Assembly: GCF_025567195.1 (NCBI RefSeq)
Contig: NZ_JAOQJF010000038.1
Span: 1 to 26,021 of the forward strand
Reading direction: 5' to 3'
Length of the DNA: 26,021 nucleotides
Origin: Alitiscatomonas aceti
GTDB taxonomy: Bacteria; Bacillota; Clostridia; Lachnospirales; Lachnospiraceae
The stretch's first letter is position 1, and every line of letters starts with the position of its first letter. The notes beneath the pieces were generated by a model. That model was not told the DNA's origin. It saw nothing but the letters and a program-made list of their open reading frames with translations, and searched no databases. Position numbers and translations under genes: made by a program. This document shows positions 1 to 7,860 of this stretch, one piece after another.

Positions 1-543
1 GGCCTTGCAGACCGTCTGATCAACACATACCCCCACGAGCTGGACGGAGGCCGCCGCCAGAGGATCGGGATCGCGAGGGCACTGGCGTTAAACCCGAAGT
101 TCATCGTGTGTGACGAGCCGGTATCCGCCCTGGACGTATCGATCCAGGCGCAGATCCTGAACCTGATGAAGCAGTTGCAGAACAAGATGGGTCTGACCTA
201 CATGTTCATCACCCATGACCTGTCCGTAGTAAACCATTTCTCGGACGACATCGCGGTCATGTATCTTGGAAAGCTGATCGAGAAGGCACCGTCGGAGGAG
301 TTGTTCGCCCACCCGACGCACCCGTATACCCAGGCGCTGTTATCAGCGATCCCGATCCCGTCCCTGGACAACCGGAGGGAGAGGATCCTGTTAAAGGGAG
401 AGATCACCTCGCCCATCGAGCCGCCGAAGGCATGCCGTTTTGCGAACCGGTGTCCGTATGCGACGGACCGCTGCCGCTCGGAGGAGCCGCAGCTGAAGGA
501 GATCAGCCCGGGCCACTTCGTGTCCTGCTTCCTTACCGACTAG
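1..543 (+). CDS. Peptide ABC importer ATP-binding protein, C-terminal part (DppF/OppF type)
   Basis: The frame is open from base 1, so the N-terminus and Walker A lie outside the window; about 180 residues remain. Visible in order are a signature-like motif LDGGRRQR, Walker B (FIVCDEP), the D-loop SALD and the switch histidine in ITHD. The C-terminal oligopeptide-transporter extension follows (HPTHPYTQALL), with the cysteine-rich tail CRFANRCPYATDRC. This tail is typical of Dpp/Opp ATPases, and iron-sulfur clusters have been reported there in some bacterial dipeptide importers. The protein would energise di- or oligopeptide uptake at the inner face of the membrane. The signature departs from the usual LSGGQRQR, with Asp for Ser. 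A strong terminator follows, so this is the last gene of its operon. The family assignment is firm; the exact peptide specificity is not. Confidence 0.9.
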   Translation, partial: GLADRLINTYPHELDGGRRQRIGIARALALNPKFIVCDEPVSALDVSIQAQILNLMKQLQNKMGLTYMFITHDLSVVNHFSDDIAVMYLGKLIEKAPSEELFAHPTHPYTQALLSAIPIPSLDNRRERILLKGEITSPIEPPKACRFANRCPYATDRCRSEEPQLKEISPGHFVSCFLTD

Positions 544-552
544 GCTTTATAA

Positions 553-587
553 GGCCGGAACTCTTTTATGGGAGTTCCGGTCTTTTT
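553..587 (+). terminator. Intrinsic terminator after peptide transporter operon
   Basis: A perfect 9-bp stem, CCGGAACTC (555-563) with GAGTTCCGG (572-580), and an 8-nt loop are followed by TCTTTTTT. It starts about 10 bases after the stop codon. Confidence 0.93.
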
Positions 588-599
588 TGAACTTTGCCG

Positions 600-628
600 T
601 TGCGTAAGGCTGGATTCCGTGCTATAAT
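600..628 (+). promoter_or_regulatory. Sigma-A promoter of the thiamine-precursor operon
   Basis: TTGCGT (600-605), a 17-bp spacer and a perfect TATAAT (623-628). Transcription would begin near 635, about 25 nt before the TPP riboswitch, as expected for a riboswitch leader. Confidence 0.75.
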
Positions 629-658
629 CAGTTCCAGATGTAAAAATATGATTCATAA

Positions 659-741
659 CAAGGGGAGCCTGTATACAGGCTGAGAGGAAATTGTGAATTT
701 CGACCCATAACCTGATTTGGATAATGCCAACGTAGGGACAT
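659..741 (+). promoter_or_regulatory. TPP (THI-box) riboswitch aptamer
   Basis: The conserved THI-box elements occur in order: GGGGAGCC at the 5' side, GGCTGAGA (679-686), a GACCC block (702-706), then ACCTGATTTGGATAATGCC and CGTAGGGA (731-738). These match the pyrimidine- and pyrophosphate-sensing helices of the TPP aptamer. A terminator hairpin follows directly, which fits transcriptional control: TPP binding should favour termination and shut off the genes downstream. Confidence 0.96.
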
Positions 742-757
742 AAGCGTATGCCTGACT

Positions 758-785
758 GACTGCCGTTATCCGGCGGTCTTTTTTT
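758..785 (+). terminator. Riboswitch expression-platform terminator
   Basis: GACTGCCG (758-765) pairs with CGGCGGTC (771-778), with one G-T wobble and a 5-nt loop, followed by a run of eight T. It sits between the TPP aptamer and the first ribosome binding site, so it is the regulated terminator of this leader. Confidence 0.92.
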
Positions 786-807
786 AATGGAAAAGGAGAA
801 AATTTGT

Positions 808-1563
808 ATGAAACAGACATCGGAAAGGCTGATGCCGGCTTTCTTCATTCTGGGCCTCCTGGTCCTCTGGGAGGGGACGGTACGGATCTTTGGGATCCCC
901 CTATATGTGCTGCCGTCGCCAGTCCAGGTGGCGGAAACCCTGGTACAGGAACTGCCTGTGCTGGCGCTGCATGCCCGGGTAACAGTGGCAGAGGCCCTGG
1001 CGGGCGTGGCCATTTCCCTGGTCCTGGCCCTGGCGCTGGGGATCCTTATGGACTGTTTTCCAATGATCCGCCAGGGACTTTATCCGGTCCTGGTGGTGAC
1101 ACAGACGGTGCCCATGATCGTTCTGGCGCCGATTTTCATCATTTATATGGGCTTCGGCGCTGCTCCCAAGATCCTGACAGTGGTTTTAATGTGCTTTTTC
1201 CCGGTGGCGGTGAGCTTTTCTGATGGACTGAGCCAGGTGGATGCGGAATATGTGCATCTGGTCCGGTCCTATGGGGCAGGACAATGGAAAACCTATTGTC
1301 TGGTGAAGATCCCGGCGGCAGTGCCGGCGCTTCTTTCGGGACTTAAGGTGGCGGCCACATACAGCATCAGCGGAGCTGTGGTGGGAGAGTGGATCGGCTC
1401 CCAGGAAGGGCTGGGCTATTACCTTCTGCGGGTGAAAAATGGCTATATGCTGGATAAGGTGTTTGCCTGTGTGGCAGTGATCATTTTTTTAAGCCTGTGC
1501 ATGAACGGGCTCATCCGGCTGTACCAGTACCTGGGAATGCCGTATCTGAGAAAACAGCGGTAA
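808..1563 (+). CDS. thiX: ThiX-like ABC permease (thiamine-pyrimidine precursor import)
   Basis: A 251-residue membrane protein of the BPD_transp_1 type (SsuC/TauC/ThiX group). It has several hydrophobic helices and an EAA-type cytoplasmic loop around SYGAGQWKTYCLVKIPAA, the contact site for the ATPase. The start at 808 is preferred because AAAGGAG lies 9 nt upstream. An in-frame ATG at 787 sits right against the terminator U-tract and would place that Shine-Dalgarno inside the coding region. The TPP riboswitch upstream and the ThiY/ThiZ partners downstream point to uptake of a thiamine pyrimidine such as formylaminopyrimidine or HMP. The family is known; the substrate is inferred from regulation. 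Confidence 0.9.
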   Translation: MKQTSERLMPAFFILGLLVLWEGTVRIFGIPLYVLPSPVQVAETLVQELPVLALHARVTVAEALAGVAISLVLALALGILMDCFPMIRQGLYPVLVVTQTVPMIVLAPIFIIYMGFGAAPKILTVVLMCFFPVAVSFSDGLSQVDAEYVHLVRSYGAGQWKTYCLVKIPAAVPALLSGLKVAATYSISGAVVGEWIGSQEGLGYYLLRVKNGYMLDKVFACVAVIIFLSLCMNGLIRLYQYLGMPYLRKQR

Positions 1564-1593
1564 TATAGAACATAAAAACTGGAGGAGAAGACA

Positions 1594-2625
1594 ATGAGAA
1601 AGATGAAGAGGAATCTTGCGGCTGCAGCGGCCTGTGCCCTGGCAGTATCCATGGTCCTGGGAGGCTGTGGAAAAAAAGGAGAAAGTGAGACAGCAGGGGG
1701 AGCTTCGGAAAAGGCGGAGCTGGAAGAGGTGACCGTGATCCTGGATTATGTGGCAAACACCAATCATACAGGCATGTATGTGGCCCTGGACCAGGGGTAT
1801 TATGAGGAAGAGGGACTGAAGGTGAATATTGTGGAGCCGACAGAAGGGGCTACGGCTTCTCTGGTGGCTGTGGGAAAAGGCGATTTCGGGATCAGCTACC
1901 AGGAGGATGTGACCGTTGCCTTAACGTCCGAGGATCCGCTTCCCATTAAGGCCATTGCGGCAGTGATCCAGCATAATACCTCGGGCTTTGCGGCTTACAA
2001 AGATAAGGGGATCCATTCTCCAAAGGATTTTGAGGGGAAAACGTATGCGGGCTGGGGCGGCCCGGGAGAGGAAGCCGTATTAAAGGCGGTCATGACCCAG
2101 GCTGGAGCCGATTTTTCAAAGCTGAACCTGGTGATCTCCGATGGCTCCGGGTTTGAGGCCTTAAAGGACAAGGTGGATATCATGTGGTTCTACGAGGCGT
2201 GGGACAGTGTGAAATGTGAACTCAATGATTTCCCCATCAGCTATATGCCGGTACGGGATCTGGACGAGCGGCTGGATTATTATACGCCGGTGATCATTGC
2301 AGGGAATAAGGTCCTGGAGGAGAAGCCGGAGATGGTGAAGAAATTCCTGGCTGCCACCTCCAGGGGATATGGATTTGCCATGGAAAAACCGGAGGAGAGT
2401 GCAGAGATCCTTCATAAATATGCTCCGGATTATTCCCTGGAAATGCTCACCATGTCCCAGAAGTACCTGGCAGACAAGTATGCGGAGGATGCGGACCGCT
2501 GGGGAGAGATGAAGGACCAGGTATGGGATAATTATACGGAATTTATGGTGGAGTACGGTGTCATCCAGGAGGCAATCCCGGCGGCTGAGTGCTATACCAA
2601 TGAATTTCTTCCAGATAAGGAGTAA
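1594..2625 (+). CDS. thiY: ThiY-like substrate-binding lipoprotein (NMT1/THI5 fold)
   Basis: 343 residues. The N-terminus is basic, then hydrophobic, ending in the lipobox LGGC, so it is lipid-anchored outside the membrane. After a Ser/Gly/Glu-rich linker the mature domain starts VTVILDYVANTNHTGMYVA, the hallmark opening of the ThiY/THI5 pyrimidine-binding family, followed by QGYYEEEGL and the glycine loop WGGPGEEA. Family members bind the pyrimidine moiety or its formyl-aminomethyl derivative. The yeast THI5-type cysteine motif needed for synthesis is not visible, which fits a transport receptor. GGAGGAG precedes the ATG. The gene lies 30 bp after the permease and 5 bp before the ATPase, so the three are one operon under the TPP riboswitch. 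Confidence 0.92.
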   Translation: MRKMKRNLAAAAACALAVSMVLGGCGKKGESETAGGASEKAELEEVTVILDYVANTNHTGMYVALDQGYYEEEGLKVNIVEPTEGATASLVAVGKGDFGISYQEDVTVALTSEDPLPIKAIAAVIQHNTSGFAAYKDKGIHSPKDFEGKTYAGWGGPGEEAVLKAVMTQAGADFSKLNLVISDGSGFEALKDKVDIMWFYEAWDSVKCELNDFPISYMPVRDLDERLDYYTPVIIAGNKVLEEKPEMVKKFLAATSRGYGFAMEKPEESAEILHKYAPDYSLEMLTMSQKYLADKYAEDADRWGEMKDQVWDNYTEFMVEYGVIQEAIPAAECYTNEFLPDKE

Positions 2626-2630
2626 AGAAA

Positions 2631-3386
2631 ATGATGAAGCTGGAGATTTCCGGCCTGTCTTTTTCCTATGGGGAAAGGCAGGTTCTGGAGGATATTTCCT
2701 TCGGCGTGGCAGAGGGAGAGTTTGTCAGCCTCCTGGGGCCGTCGGGCTGCGGAAAGTCTACGGTTCTGAAGCTTCTGACCGGGATCCTTTCGCCTGATCG
2801 CGGGAGGATCCTGGTGGATGGAGAAGAGATCCGGGGGCTTTCAAGCCATTTTGCCTATATGCCCCAGAACGATCTTCTGTTTCCCTGGAAAACCATCCTG
2901 GACAATGTGTGCCTGTACGGACGGATCCACGGCTCTCTGGAGGAAATGCGGGAGCGGGCCAGGGAATATTTTCCTGTATTTGGTCTGGAGGGGTATGAAG
3001 ACAGCTATCCTGCCTCTCTTTCCGGCGGGATGCGCCAGCGGGCCGCCTTTTTGAGAACGGCCCTCTGCAGCGCAGACATCCTTCTTCTGGACGAGCCCTT
3101 TGGAGCCCTGGATGTGATCACCAGGGGAGAAATGCAGGACTGGCTCCTGGCCATGAGAAAGGAGCTGGGAAAAACAGTGGTCCTGGTGACCCATGATATG
3201 GATGAGGCCATCTATTTATCCGACCGGATCCTGATCCTGAACCCGGCTCCGGCAGGGATCCACGGGGAGATCTCTGTCTGTGAGACCCAGAGGGACCGGG
3301 ACTGGCTTTATGGACAGGGAGAGCTGCGCCGGGAGATCCATGGACGGATCATGGGAAAGGAGAGAAAGGGAAATGATGCTTTGTGA
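2631..3386 (+). CDS. thiZ: ThiZ-like ABC ATPase
   Basis: 251 residues with a complete nucleotide-binding domain: Walker A GPSGCGKST (about 36-44), Q-loop in YMPQNDLLFPW, signature LSGGMRQR (130-137), Walker B LLLDEP (151-156), D-loop GALD and switch His in VTHDMDE. The PQNDLLFPW segment is typical of the SsuB/TauB/ThiZ subgroup. It should power the ThiX permease at the cytoplasmic face. The gene begins 5 bp after thiY, with its Shine-Dalgarno overlapping the thiY stop, so translation is probably coupled. Its last 14 bases overlap the start of the TatD-like gene. Confidence 0.92.
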   Translation: MMKLEISGLSFSYGERQVLEDISFGVAEGEFVSLLGPSGCGKSTVLKLLTGILSPDRGRILVDGEEIRGLSSHFAYMPQNDLLFPWKTILDNVCLYGRIHGSLEEMRERAREYFPVFGLEGYEDSYPASLSGGMRQRAAFLRTALCSADILLLDEPFGALDVITRGEMQDWLLAMRKELGKTVVLVTHDMDEAIYLSDRILILNPAPAGIHGEISVCETQRDRDWLYGQGELRREIHGRIMGKERKGNDAL

Positions 3387-4131
3387 TGCCCATGCCCATC
3401 TGGGGAACGATACAGAATGGGAGGAGCGGACCGGAAAGGGGATCCTTTCCCTGATCTGCGCCACAGGGCCGGAGGAAGCCGGGAAGCTGTTTTCCAGGCT
3501 GGAATGGCTTAAGGGGAGAGCCGTGATCCCCACCGCCGGGCTCCATCCCTGGTATGCAGACCAGTATACGGTTCAGGATATGGAGCCATATATCCGGCGG
3601 TGCCCGGTGGTTGGCGAGATCGGTATGGACAGCGTCTGGTGCCAGGTGCCCCTTCCGGTCCAGGAGCGGGTATTCAGAGAACAGCTGGCCATGGCCTGTT
3701 CCCTTAAAAAGCCGGTGGTCCTCCATACCAAAGGCCAGGAAAAGGCCATTGCCTCCATTCTGAAGGAGTATCCGAATCGGTATCTTGTACATTGGTATTC
3801 CTGTGAGGAATATCTGGAGGAGTATCTGGCTCTGGACTGCTACTTTTCTGTGGGACCGGATGCGTGGTGGAATCCCGCGGTGGCACAGGCGGCAAGGCGG
3901 GTCCCCAGGGACCGGATCCTGGTGGAAACGGACGGGCTGGGAGCGGTACAGTGGGCCTATGAGAACGGGCCAGAGGATGGGAAGCGGACGGCTCCGGGAA
4001 CAGTTTCAGAAGCGCTGGAGAACACAGTCCGCACGATGGCAGAGATCAGAGCCGTGTCTTTGAAGGCCATGGAAGAGCTGGTTTTTGACAATCTGGTCCG
4101 TGGATTTCTGGGGGAGTTGTATTGTCTTTGA
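3373..4131 (+). CDS. TatD-family metal-dependent hydrolase in the thiamine operon
   Basis: 252 residues with the TatD amidohydrolase pattern. Visible motifs are the metal pair in DAHAH near the N-terminus, AGLHPWYA, GEIGMDS with the bridging Glu, His in VLHTKG, His in LVHWYSCEEY and the late Asp in ILVETDG. The usual HCFSG-type segment is changed to HWYSCEE and the protein is divergent overall. The start at 3373 has GAAAGG just upstream and overlaps thiZ by 14 bp, so it belongs to the TPP-controlled operon. Classic TatD proteins are exonucleases, but the family is a broad hydrolase fold. An amidohydrolase role in pyrimidine salvage, such as the deformylase step done by YlmB elsewhere, is an inference from position only. 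Confidence 0.8.
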   Translation: MMLCDAHAHLGNDTEWEERTGKGILSLICATGPEEAGKLFSRLEWLKGRAVIPTAGLHPWYADQYTVQDMEPYIRRCPVVGEIGMDSVWCQVPLPVQERVFREQLAMACSLKKPVVLHTKGQEKAIASILKEYPNRYLVHWYSCEEYLEEYLALDCYFSVGPDAWWNPAVAQAARRVPRDRILVETDGLGAVQWAYENGPEDGKRTAPGTVSEALENTVRTMAEIRAVSLKAMEELVFDNLVRGFLGELYCL

Positions 4132-4191
4132 TTCTCTCATGTGCTACAATCAGAGTGTTCCAATCGTATACTGCTGCTGGAGGGGACTGCC

Positions 4192-4461
4192 ATGAAAAAC
4201 TCCGTAACCATAAAAGAGATGACTCGGGCGGAAGAGAATCATATGATCAGAACAAACGAAATCGTAACGCTTTATCATGGCTCAAAATCGGGAATCCGTG
4301 GGATTCTTGATGAACAGAAACTTACGGAGGATGATCGCAAAAAACTGAAGCAGGAGAGTGAAGCCAACCGTTCAAAGGGAATCGCAATGGCAGATGAGAT
4401 CTGCCGGAAGTATCGTCGTGACGGCATGTTTTTTGACGAAATATTAAAAGCGGGTGAATAG
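4192..4461 (+). CDS. Small protein resembling an internally deleted DUF3990-type protein
   Basis: 89 residues; the start at 4192 has GGAGGGG upstream. The N-terminal third contains TLYHGSKSGIRG, which resembles the opening motif of DUF3990 proteins, a family thought to adopt an ADP-ribosyltransferase-like fold. The rest is a charged helical tail with ANRSKGIAMADEICRKYRRDGMFFDEI. Full-length relatives, as I recall them, are about twice as long or more, with a core between these two segments. That core appears to be missing in frame here, leaving a probably inactive remnant. It is followed immediately by another small gene and is more AT-rich than the flanking genes. The family link rests on a short motif and recall, so it is only moderately certain. 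Confidence 0.5.
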   Translation: MKNSVTIKEMTRAEENHMIRTNEIVTLYHGSKSGIRGILDEQKLTEDDRKKLKQESEANRSKGIAMADEICRKYRRDGMFFDEILKAGE

Positions 4462-4462
4462 A

Positions 4463-4900
4463 ATGGAAAAACTTACACTTGAAAAGCGCCAGCTTTGTGA
4501 TATACAAGGACGATTATTTGAACTTGCTCTGAAAGCTGGATATGATTGCCCATTTTTTATAGAAGCTTTTATGAATAGTAAAGTTGCGGCGGCCCTGGAT
4601 GATGTTTATGACCGGATGCAGTGGGCAGGCGAGGAATATATTCTTGAGGAGCTGAATGACGAAGTTGGAGGACTTAAAAAGACGGGCATATCTTACTCTA
4701 TGGAGGTAATGTACTGGAGCGGATATACGTACCGCTACTGGCATTATTATACAGGGGAGTGCAGTAATGAAATATATAAAGCCGCCGATGCGGAAACCAT
4801 GAATGAATGCTGGCCTGGTTTCCATACGCTTGATGTTGAGATGGCCATTGATGATCTGAAAGAGATCTATGAACAAAAACGGGATAAAGAGTGTATATAA
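4463..4900 (+). CDS. Conserved hypothetical protein next to the DUF3990-like gene
   Basis: 145 residues, soluble, acidic and rich in aromatics, with no signal peptide or membrane segment. Notable stretches are RLFELALKAGYDCPFF, RMQWAGEEYILEEL and WSGYTYRYWHYYTGE. I recognise this only as the kind of small protein found beside DUF3990 and DUF3791 genes in Lachnospiraceae; no function can be assigned. The ATG at 4463 lies one base after the stop of the previous gene. A GTG at 4454 in the same frame would overlap that gene by 8 bp and is the alternative start. Tight coupling suggests the two products work together, perhaps as a toxin-antitoxin-like or phage-derived pair. That is speculation. Confidence 0.6.
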   Translation: MEKLTLEKRQLCDIQGRLFELALKAGYDCPFFIEAFMNSKVAAALDDVYDRMQWAGEEYILEELNDEVGGLKKTGISYSMEVMYWSGYTYRYWHYYTGECSNEIYKAADAETMNECWPGFHTLDVEMAIDDLKEIYEQKRDKECI

Positions 4901-4903
4901 AAT

Positions 4904-4948
4904 AAAAGCTGCCTGACCCTCCATATTACGGAGGAGCAGGCAGCTTTT
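4904..4948. terminator. Bidirectional terminator between the small-gene pair and metA
   Basis: A 12-bp stem, AAAAGCTGCCTG (4904-4915) with CAGGCAGCTTTT (4937-4948), continues into an inner CCTCC/GGAGG helix. A-tracts and T-tracts at the two ends allow it to work on both strands. It lies between the converging genes ending at 4900 and 4965. Confidence 0.9.
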
Positions 4949-4964
4949 ATGATTCTGGAAACCG

Positions 4965-5897
4965 CTAGATCACTTCCGGAGACGGCTCCTTATACAGATC
5001 GTAAGGCGTCACCTGGTAAACGTAGAAGTTCAGCCAGTTGCAGTACAGGGTGTTGGCCATATTTCTCCAGGTCAGGGGAGGGATGGAGAAGGGATCGTCA
5101 TGGTCGTAATAATTCCTGGGAAGAGCTGGATCCAGTCCGCGGTTCAGATCCCTGTGATACTCGGCGTTTAAGGTCATGCGGTCGTATTCGGGATGGCCCT
5201 GGACGAAGATCTGGCTTCCGTCCCGGTTCATCACAAGAAAGACTCCGGCTTCCTCGGAGCGGGCAAGGATCTTAAGTTCCGGGTGCTTCAGGATATCCTC
5301 CTCCCGGACCTCAGTGTATCGGGAATGGGGGCAGTGAAAGGTATCGTCGAAGCTCCGCATCAGGGGGACCTTCCGGTCCAGAGTCCTGTGGGTGTAGATG
5401 CCCGACAGCTTTTCCTCCCTTTTATATTTGGGGATCCCGTAGTGGTAGTAAAGCCCAGCCTGGGCGCCCCAGCACAGGTGCATGGTGGAGGTCACATGGG
5501 ACCGGCTCCATTCCATGACTGTCTTTAATTCCTCCCAGTAATTGACCTCCTCATATTCCATCAGCTCCACCGGCGCTCCGGTAATGATCATACCGTCGAA
5601 GCGGCGGTTTTTTACATCCTGGAAGGTCACATAAAATTTATTTAAGTGGCTGGCGGAGGTGTGGGTGGATTCGTGGGTGGACATGATCATATACGTACAT
5701 TCCACCTGTAAGGGGGTGTTGGATAAGGCCCTTAAAAGCTGGGTCTCTGTGTCCTCCTTTAAGGGCATCAGATTCAGGATCAGGATCTCCAGAGGACGGA
5801 TATCCTGGCTGGAGGCCCTGGCCTCATCCATGATAAATACATTTTCGCTTTCCAGTATGGCCCGCGCGGGCAGATCGTTCTGAATTTTAATGGGCAT
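4965..5897 (-). CDS. metA: Homoserine O-acyltransferase (MetA), predicted acetyl-CoA dependent
   Basis: 310 residues, normal family length and collinear with E. coli and Bacillus MetA. The catalytic nucleophile is Cys142 in HLCWGAQ, and the catalytic His235 and Glu237 lie in QGHPEYD. Position 111 is Glu in GAPVELMEYEEV. In published work on MetA specificity, Glu at this position marks the acetyl-transferring enzymes and Gly the E. coli succinyl type. The product would thus be O-acetylhomoserine, the activated precursor for methionine synthesis. The start codon lies inside the end of ligA (11-bp overlap), so it is expressed from the ligA transcript. No methionine-responsive riboswitch could fit directly upstream. 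Confidence 0.96.
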   Translation of the reverse strand: MPIKIQNDLPARAILESENVFIMDEARASSQDIRPLEILILNLMPLKEDTETQLLRALSNTPLQVECTYMIMSTHESTHTSASHLNKFYVTFQDVKNRRFDGMIITGAPVELMEYEEVNYWEELKTVMEWSRSHVTSTMHLCWGAQAGLYYHYGIPKYKREEKLSGIYTHRTLDRKVPLMRSFDDTFHCPHSRYTEVREEDILKHPELKILARSEEAGVFLVMNRDGSQIFVQGHPEYDRMTLNAEYHRDLNRGLDPALPRNYYDHDDPFSIPPLTWRNMANTLYCNWLNFYVYQVTPYDLYKEPSPEVI

Positions 5898-7860
5898 GGT
5901 CGTCTTCCTCGGTCATCTTAAGAAAATCTTCCTCTGAGAGAATGGGGATCCCCAGCTCTCGGGCTTTCTTATTTTTTGATGAATTTGATGTCACATCGTT
6001 GTTGATCAGGTAGCTGGTTTTGGATGTCACAGAGCCTGTGGCCTTTCCTCCCAGGGCCTCGATCCGTTCCTGGAGGGCCTTCCGGTTGGCAAAATGGGTC
6101 ACAGAGCCTGTGATCACGAAGGTTTTTCCTGCCAGGGGACCGTCCGCAGCCTCCTCCGGGCCGTCCTCCAGGGTCAGCTCCTTTAAAAGGCGGTCCAGGC
6201 TCTCATTGTTTTTCTGATCCTTAAAGTATCCCACCCAGGCGTCTGCCAGGACGGCTCCGATGCCGTCGATGGCACATAACTCCTCAGCGTCGGCCCTGCG
6301 CATGGCATCCAGGTCGAAGCGGAAATGACGGCAGATCATTTTGGCGTTGGCCAGGCCGATGCCTGCGATGCCCAGGCCGTAGATCAGCCGCGGGAGCGTG
6401 GTATGGGAGGCGTTTTCTGCGGCCTGTACCAGGTTTTCATAGGATTTTTCCCCGAAGCCCTCCATGGTGACAATGGCGTCCCGGTGATGGTCCAGATGGA
6501 AGATATCGGCAAATTCGTGGATGAACCCGGCGGCAATGAATTTTTCCAGGGTCATTTCTGAAAGACCGTCGATATTTAAAGCATCCCGGCTGACGAAAAG
6601 ATCGAAGGCCTTGATCTTTTTGGCCTGGCAGTCCGGGTTGGTACAGTACAGGGATTTTATATCATTGACGCTGCGGATCTCTGTTGCCCCTCCGCAGACG
6701 GGACAGTGGGCAGGGATATCCCTGACGCCGCTGCGGGTCAGGTTATCGGCGATCTGGGGGATGATCATATTGGCCTTATAAACGGTGATCCGGTCTCCGG
6801 CTCCCAGCTCCAGCCCCTCCATGATACTGAGGTTGTGGACACTGGCCCGGCTTACGGTGGTCCCCTCCAGCTCCACTGGCTGGAATACGGCCACCGGATT
6901 GATAAGTCCCGTCCGGGAGGCGCTCCATTCAATATAGGAGAGGGTGGTCTCCTGGAGCTCGTCCGCCCACTTAAAGGCAATGGAATCTCTGGGAAATTTG
7001 GCGGTGCGGCCCAGGGATGCGCCGTAGGCGATATCGTCATAGAGAAGCACCAGGCCGTCGGAGGGGATGTCGCTGTCCCCGATCCGGCGGCTGAAATCTT
7101 CCACTGCCGCCTCCAGGGTCTCCGGGGTCACCTCCACAAACTCCACAGTCTCAAAGCCCATGGAAGCCAGCCATAAAAACTGCTCCTTCCGGGAGTTTTT
7201 AAAATCCACGCCATCGGCCTGTACCAGAGAAAAGGCCATGAAACGGACGTTCCGGCTGGCGGTGACGGCGCTGTTTAACTGGCGGACGGAGCCGCTGCAC
7301 AGATTCCTGGGATTTTTATACCGGGCGTCTGCGTCTGCGATGGAGGCGTTGAGTTTTTCAAAATCTGAATAGGTGATGACGGCTTCCCCCCGCAGGATCA
7401 GCCGTTCCTTGTATGGGATGGACATGGGAAGGTTCACAAAGGTCCTGGCGTTTCCGGTGATCACCTCCCCGATCTCGCCGTTGCCTCTGGTAACTGCCTT
7501 GGATAAGACACCGTTTTCGTAAGTGAGCACCACGGTGAGACCGTCCATTTTCCAGGAAAGGAGGCCTGTCTGGTTTCCCAGCCATTCTTTTAACTCATCC
7601 ACACTCTTTGTCTTATTAAGGGAAAGCATGGGCTTTTCATGACGCTCCCTGGGAAGCTCGCTTAAGACCTCATAGCCTACCTTCTGGGTGGGGCTTCCGG
7701 CAAAAACTGTGCCAGTCTCCTCCTCCAGCCTCAAGAGCTCGTCGTACAGCCGGTCATACTCCAGGTTGCTCATCAGCTCCCGGCTTTCCTGGTAATAGGC
7801 TCTGGACGCTTCAGAAAGGACACCGGCCAGCTCCTTCATCCGTTTTAACCGATCATCCAT
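5887..7860 (-). CDS. ligA: NAD-dependent DNA ligase, divergent LigA
   Basis: 657 residues with the LigA domain order: N-terminal Ia segment, adenylation domain with nucleophile Lys104 in SWKMDG, OB fold, a four-cysteine zinc finger (CPVC and CTNPDC near 410-430), helix-hairpin-helix repeats (LPRLIYGLGIAGIG) and a C-terminal BRCT domain (LAGKTFVITGS onward). It joins nicked DNA using NAD. The normally near-invariant EPKxDG and TRGDGxxGEDVT stretches read SWKMDG and TRGNGEIGEVIT, so it is a divergent form and may be a second ligase in this genome. The catalytic Lys and zinc cysteines are intact. It overlaps rluF by 8 bp and metA by 11 bp, which indicates coupled translation. Confidence 0.94.
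   Translation of the reverse strand: MDDRLKRMKELAGVLSEASRAYYQESRELMSNLEYDRLYDELLRLEEETGTVFAGSPTQKVGYEVLSELPRERHEKPMLSLNKTKSVDELKEWLGNQTGLLSWKMDGLTVVLTYENGVLSKAVTRGNGEIGEVITGNARTFVNLPMSIPYKERLILRGEAVITYSDFEKLNASIADADARYKNPRNLCSGSVRQLNSAVTASRNVRFMAFSLVQADGVDFKNSRKEQFLWLASMGFETVEFVEVTPETLEAAVEDFSRRIGDSDIPSDGLVLLYDDIAYGASLGRTAKFPRDSIAFKWADELQETTLSYIEWSASRTGLINPVAVFQPVELEGTTVSRASVHNLSIMEGLELGAGDRITVYKANMIIPQIADNLTRSGVRDIPAHCPVCGGATEIRSVNDIKSLYCTNPDCQAKKIKAFDLFVSRDALNIDGLSEMTLEKFIAAGFIHEFADIFHLDHHRDAIVTMEGFGEKSYENLVQAAENASHTTLPRLIYGLGIAGIGLANAKMICRHFRFDLDAMRRADAEELCAIDGIGAVLADAWVGYFKDQKNNESLDRLLKELTLEDGPEEAADGPLAGKTFVITGSVTHFANRKALQERIEALGGKATGSVTSKTSYLINNDVTSNSSKNKKARELGIPILSEEDFLKMTEEDDHAH

Noticed and set aside
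540..1013. Minus-strand open frame across the TPP riboswitch region
   Set aside because: It covers the terminator, promoter and riboswitch on the other strand and has no protein-like features.
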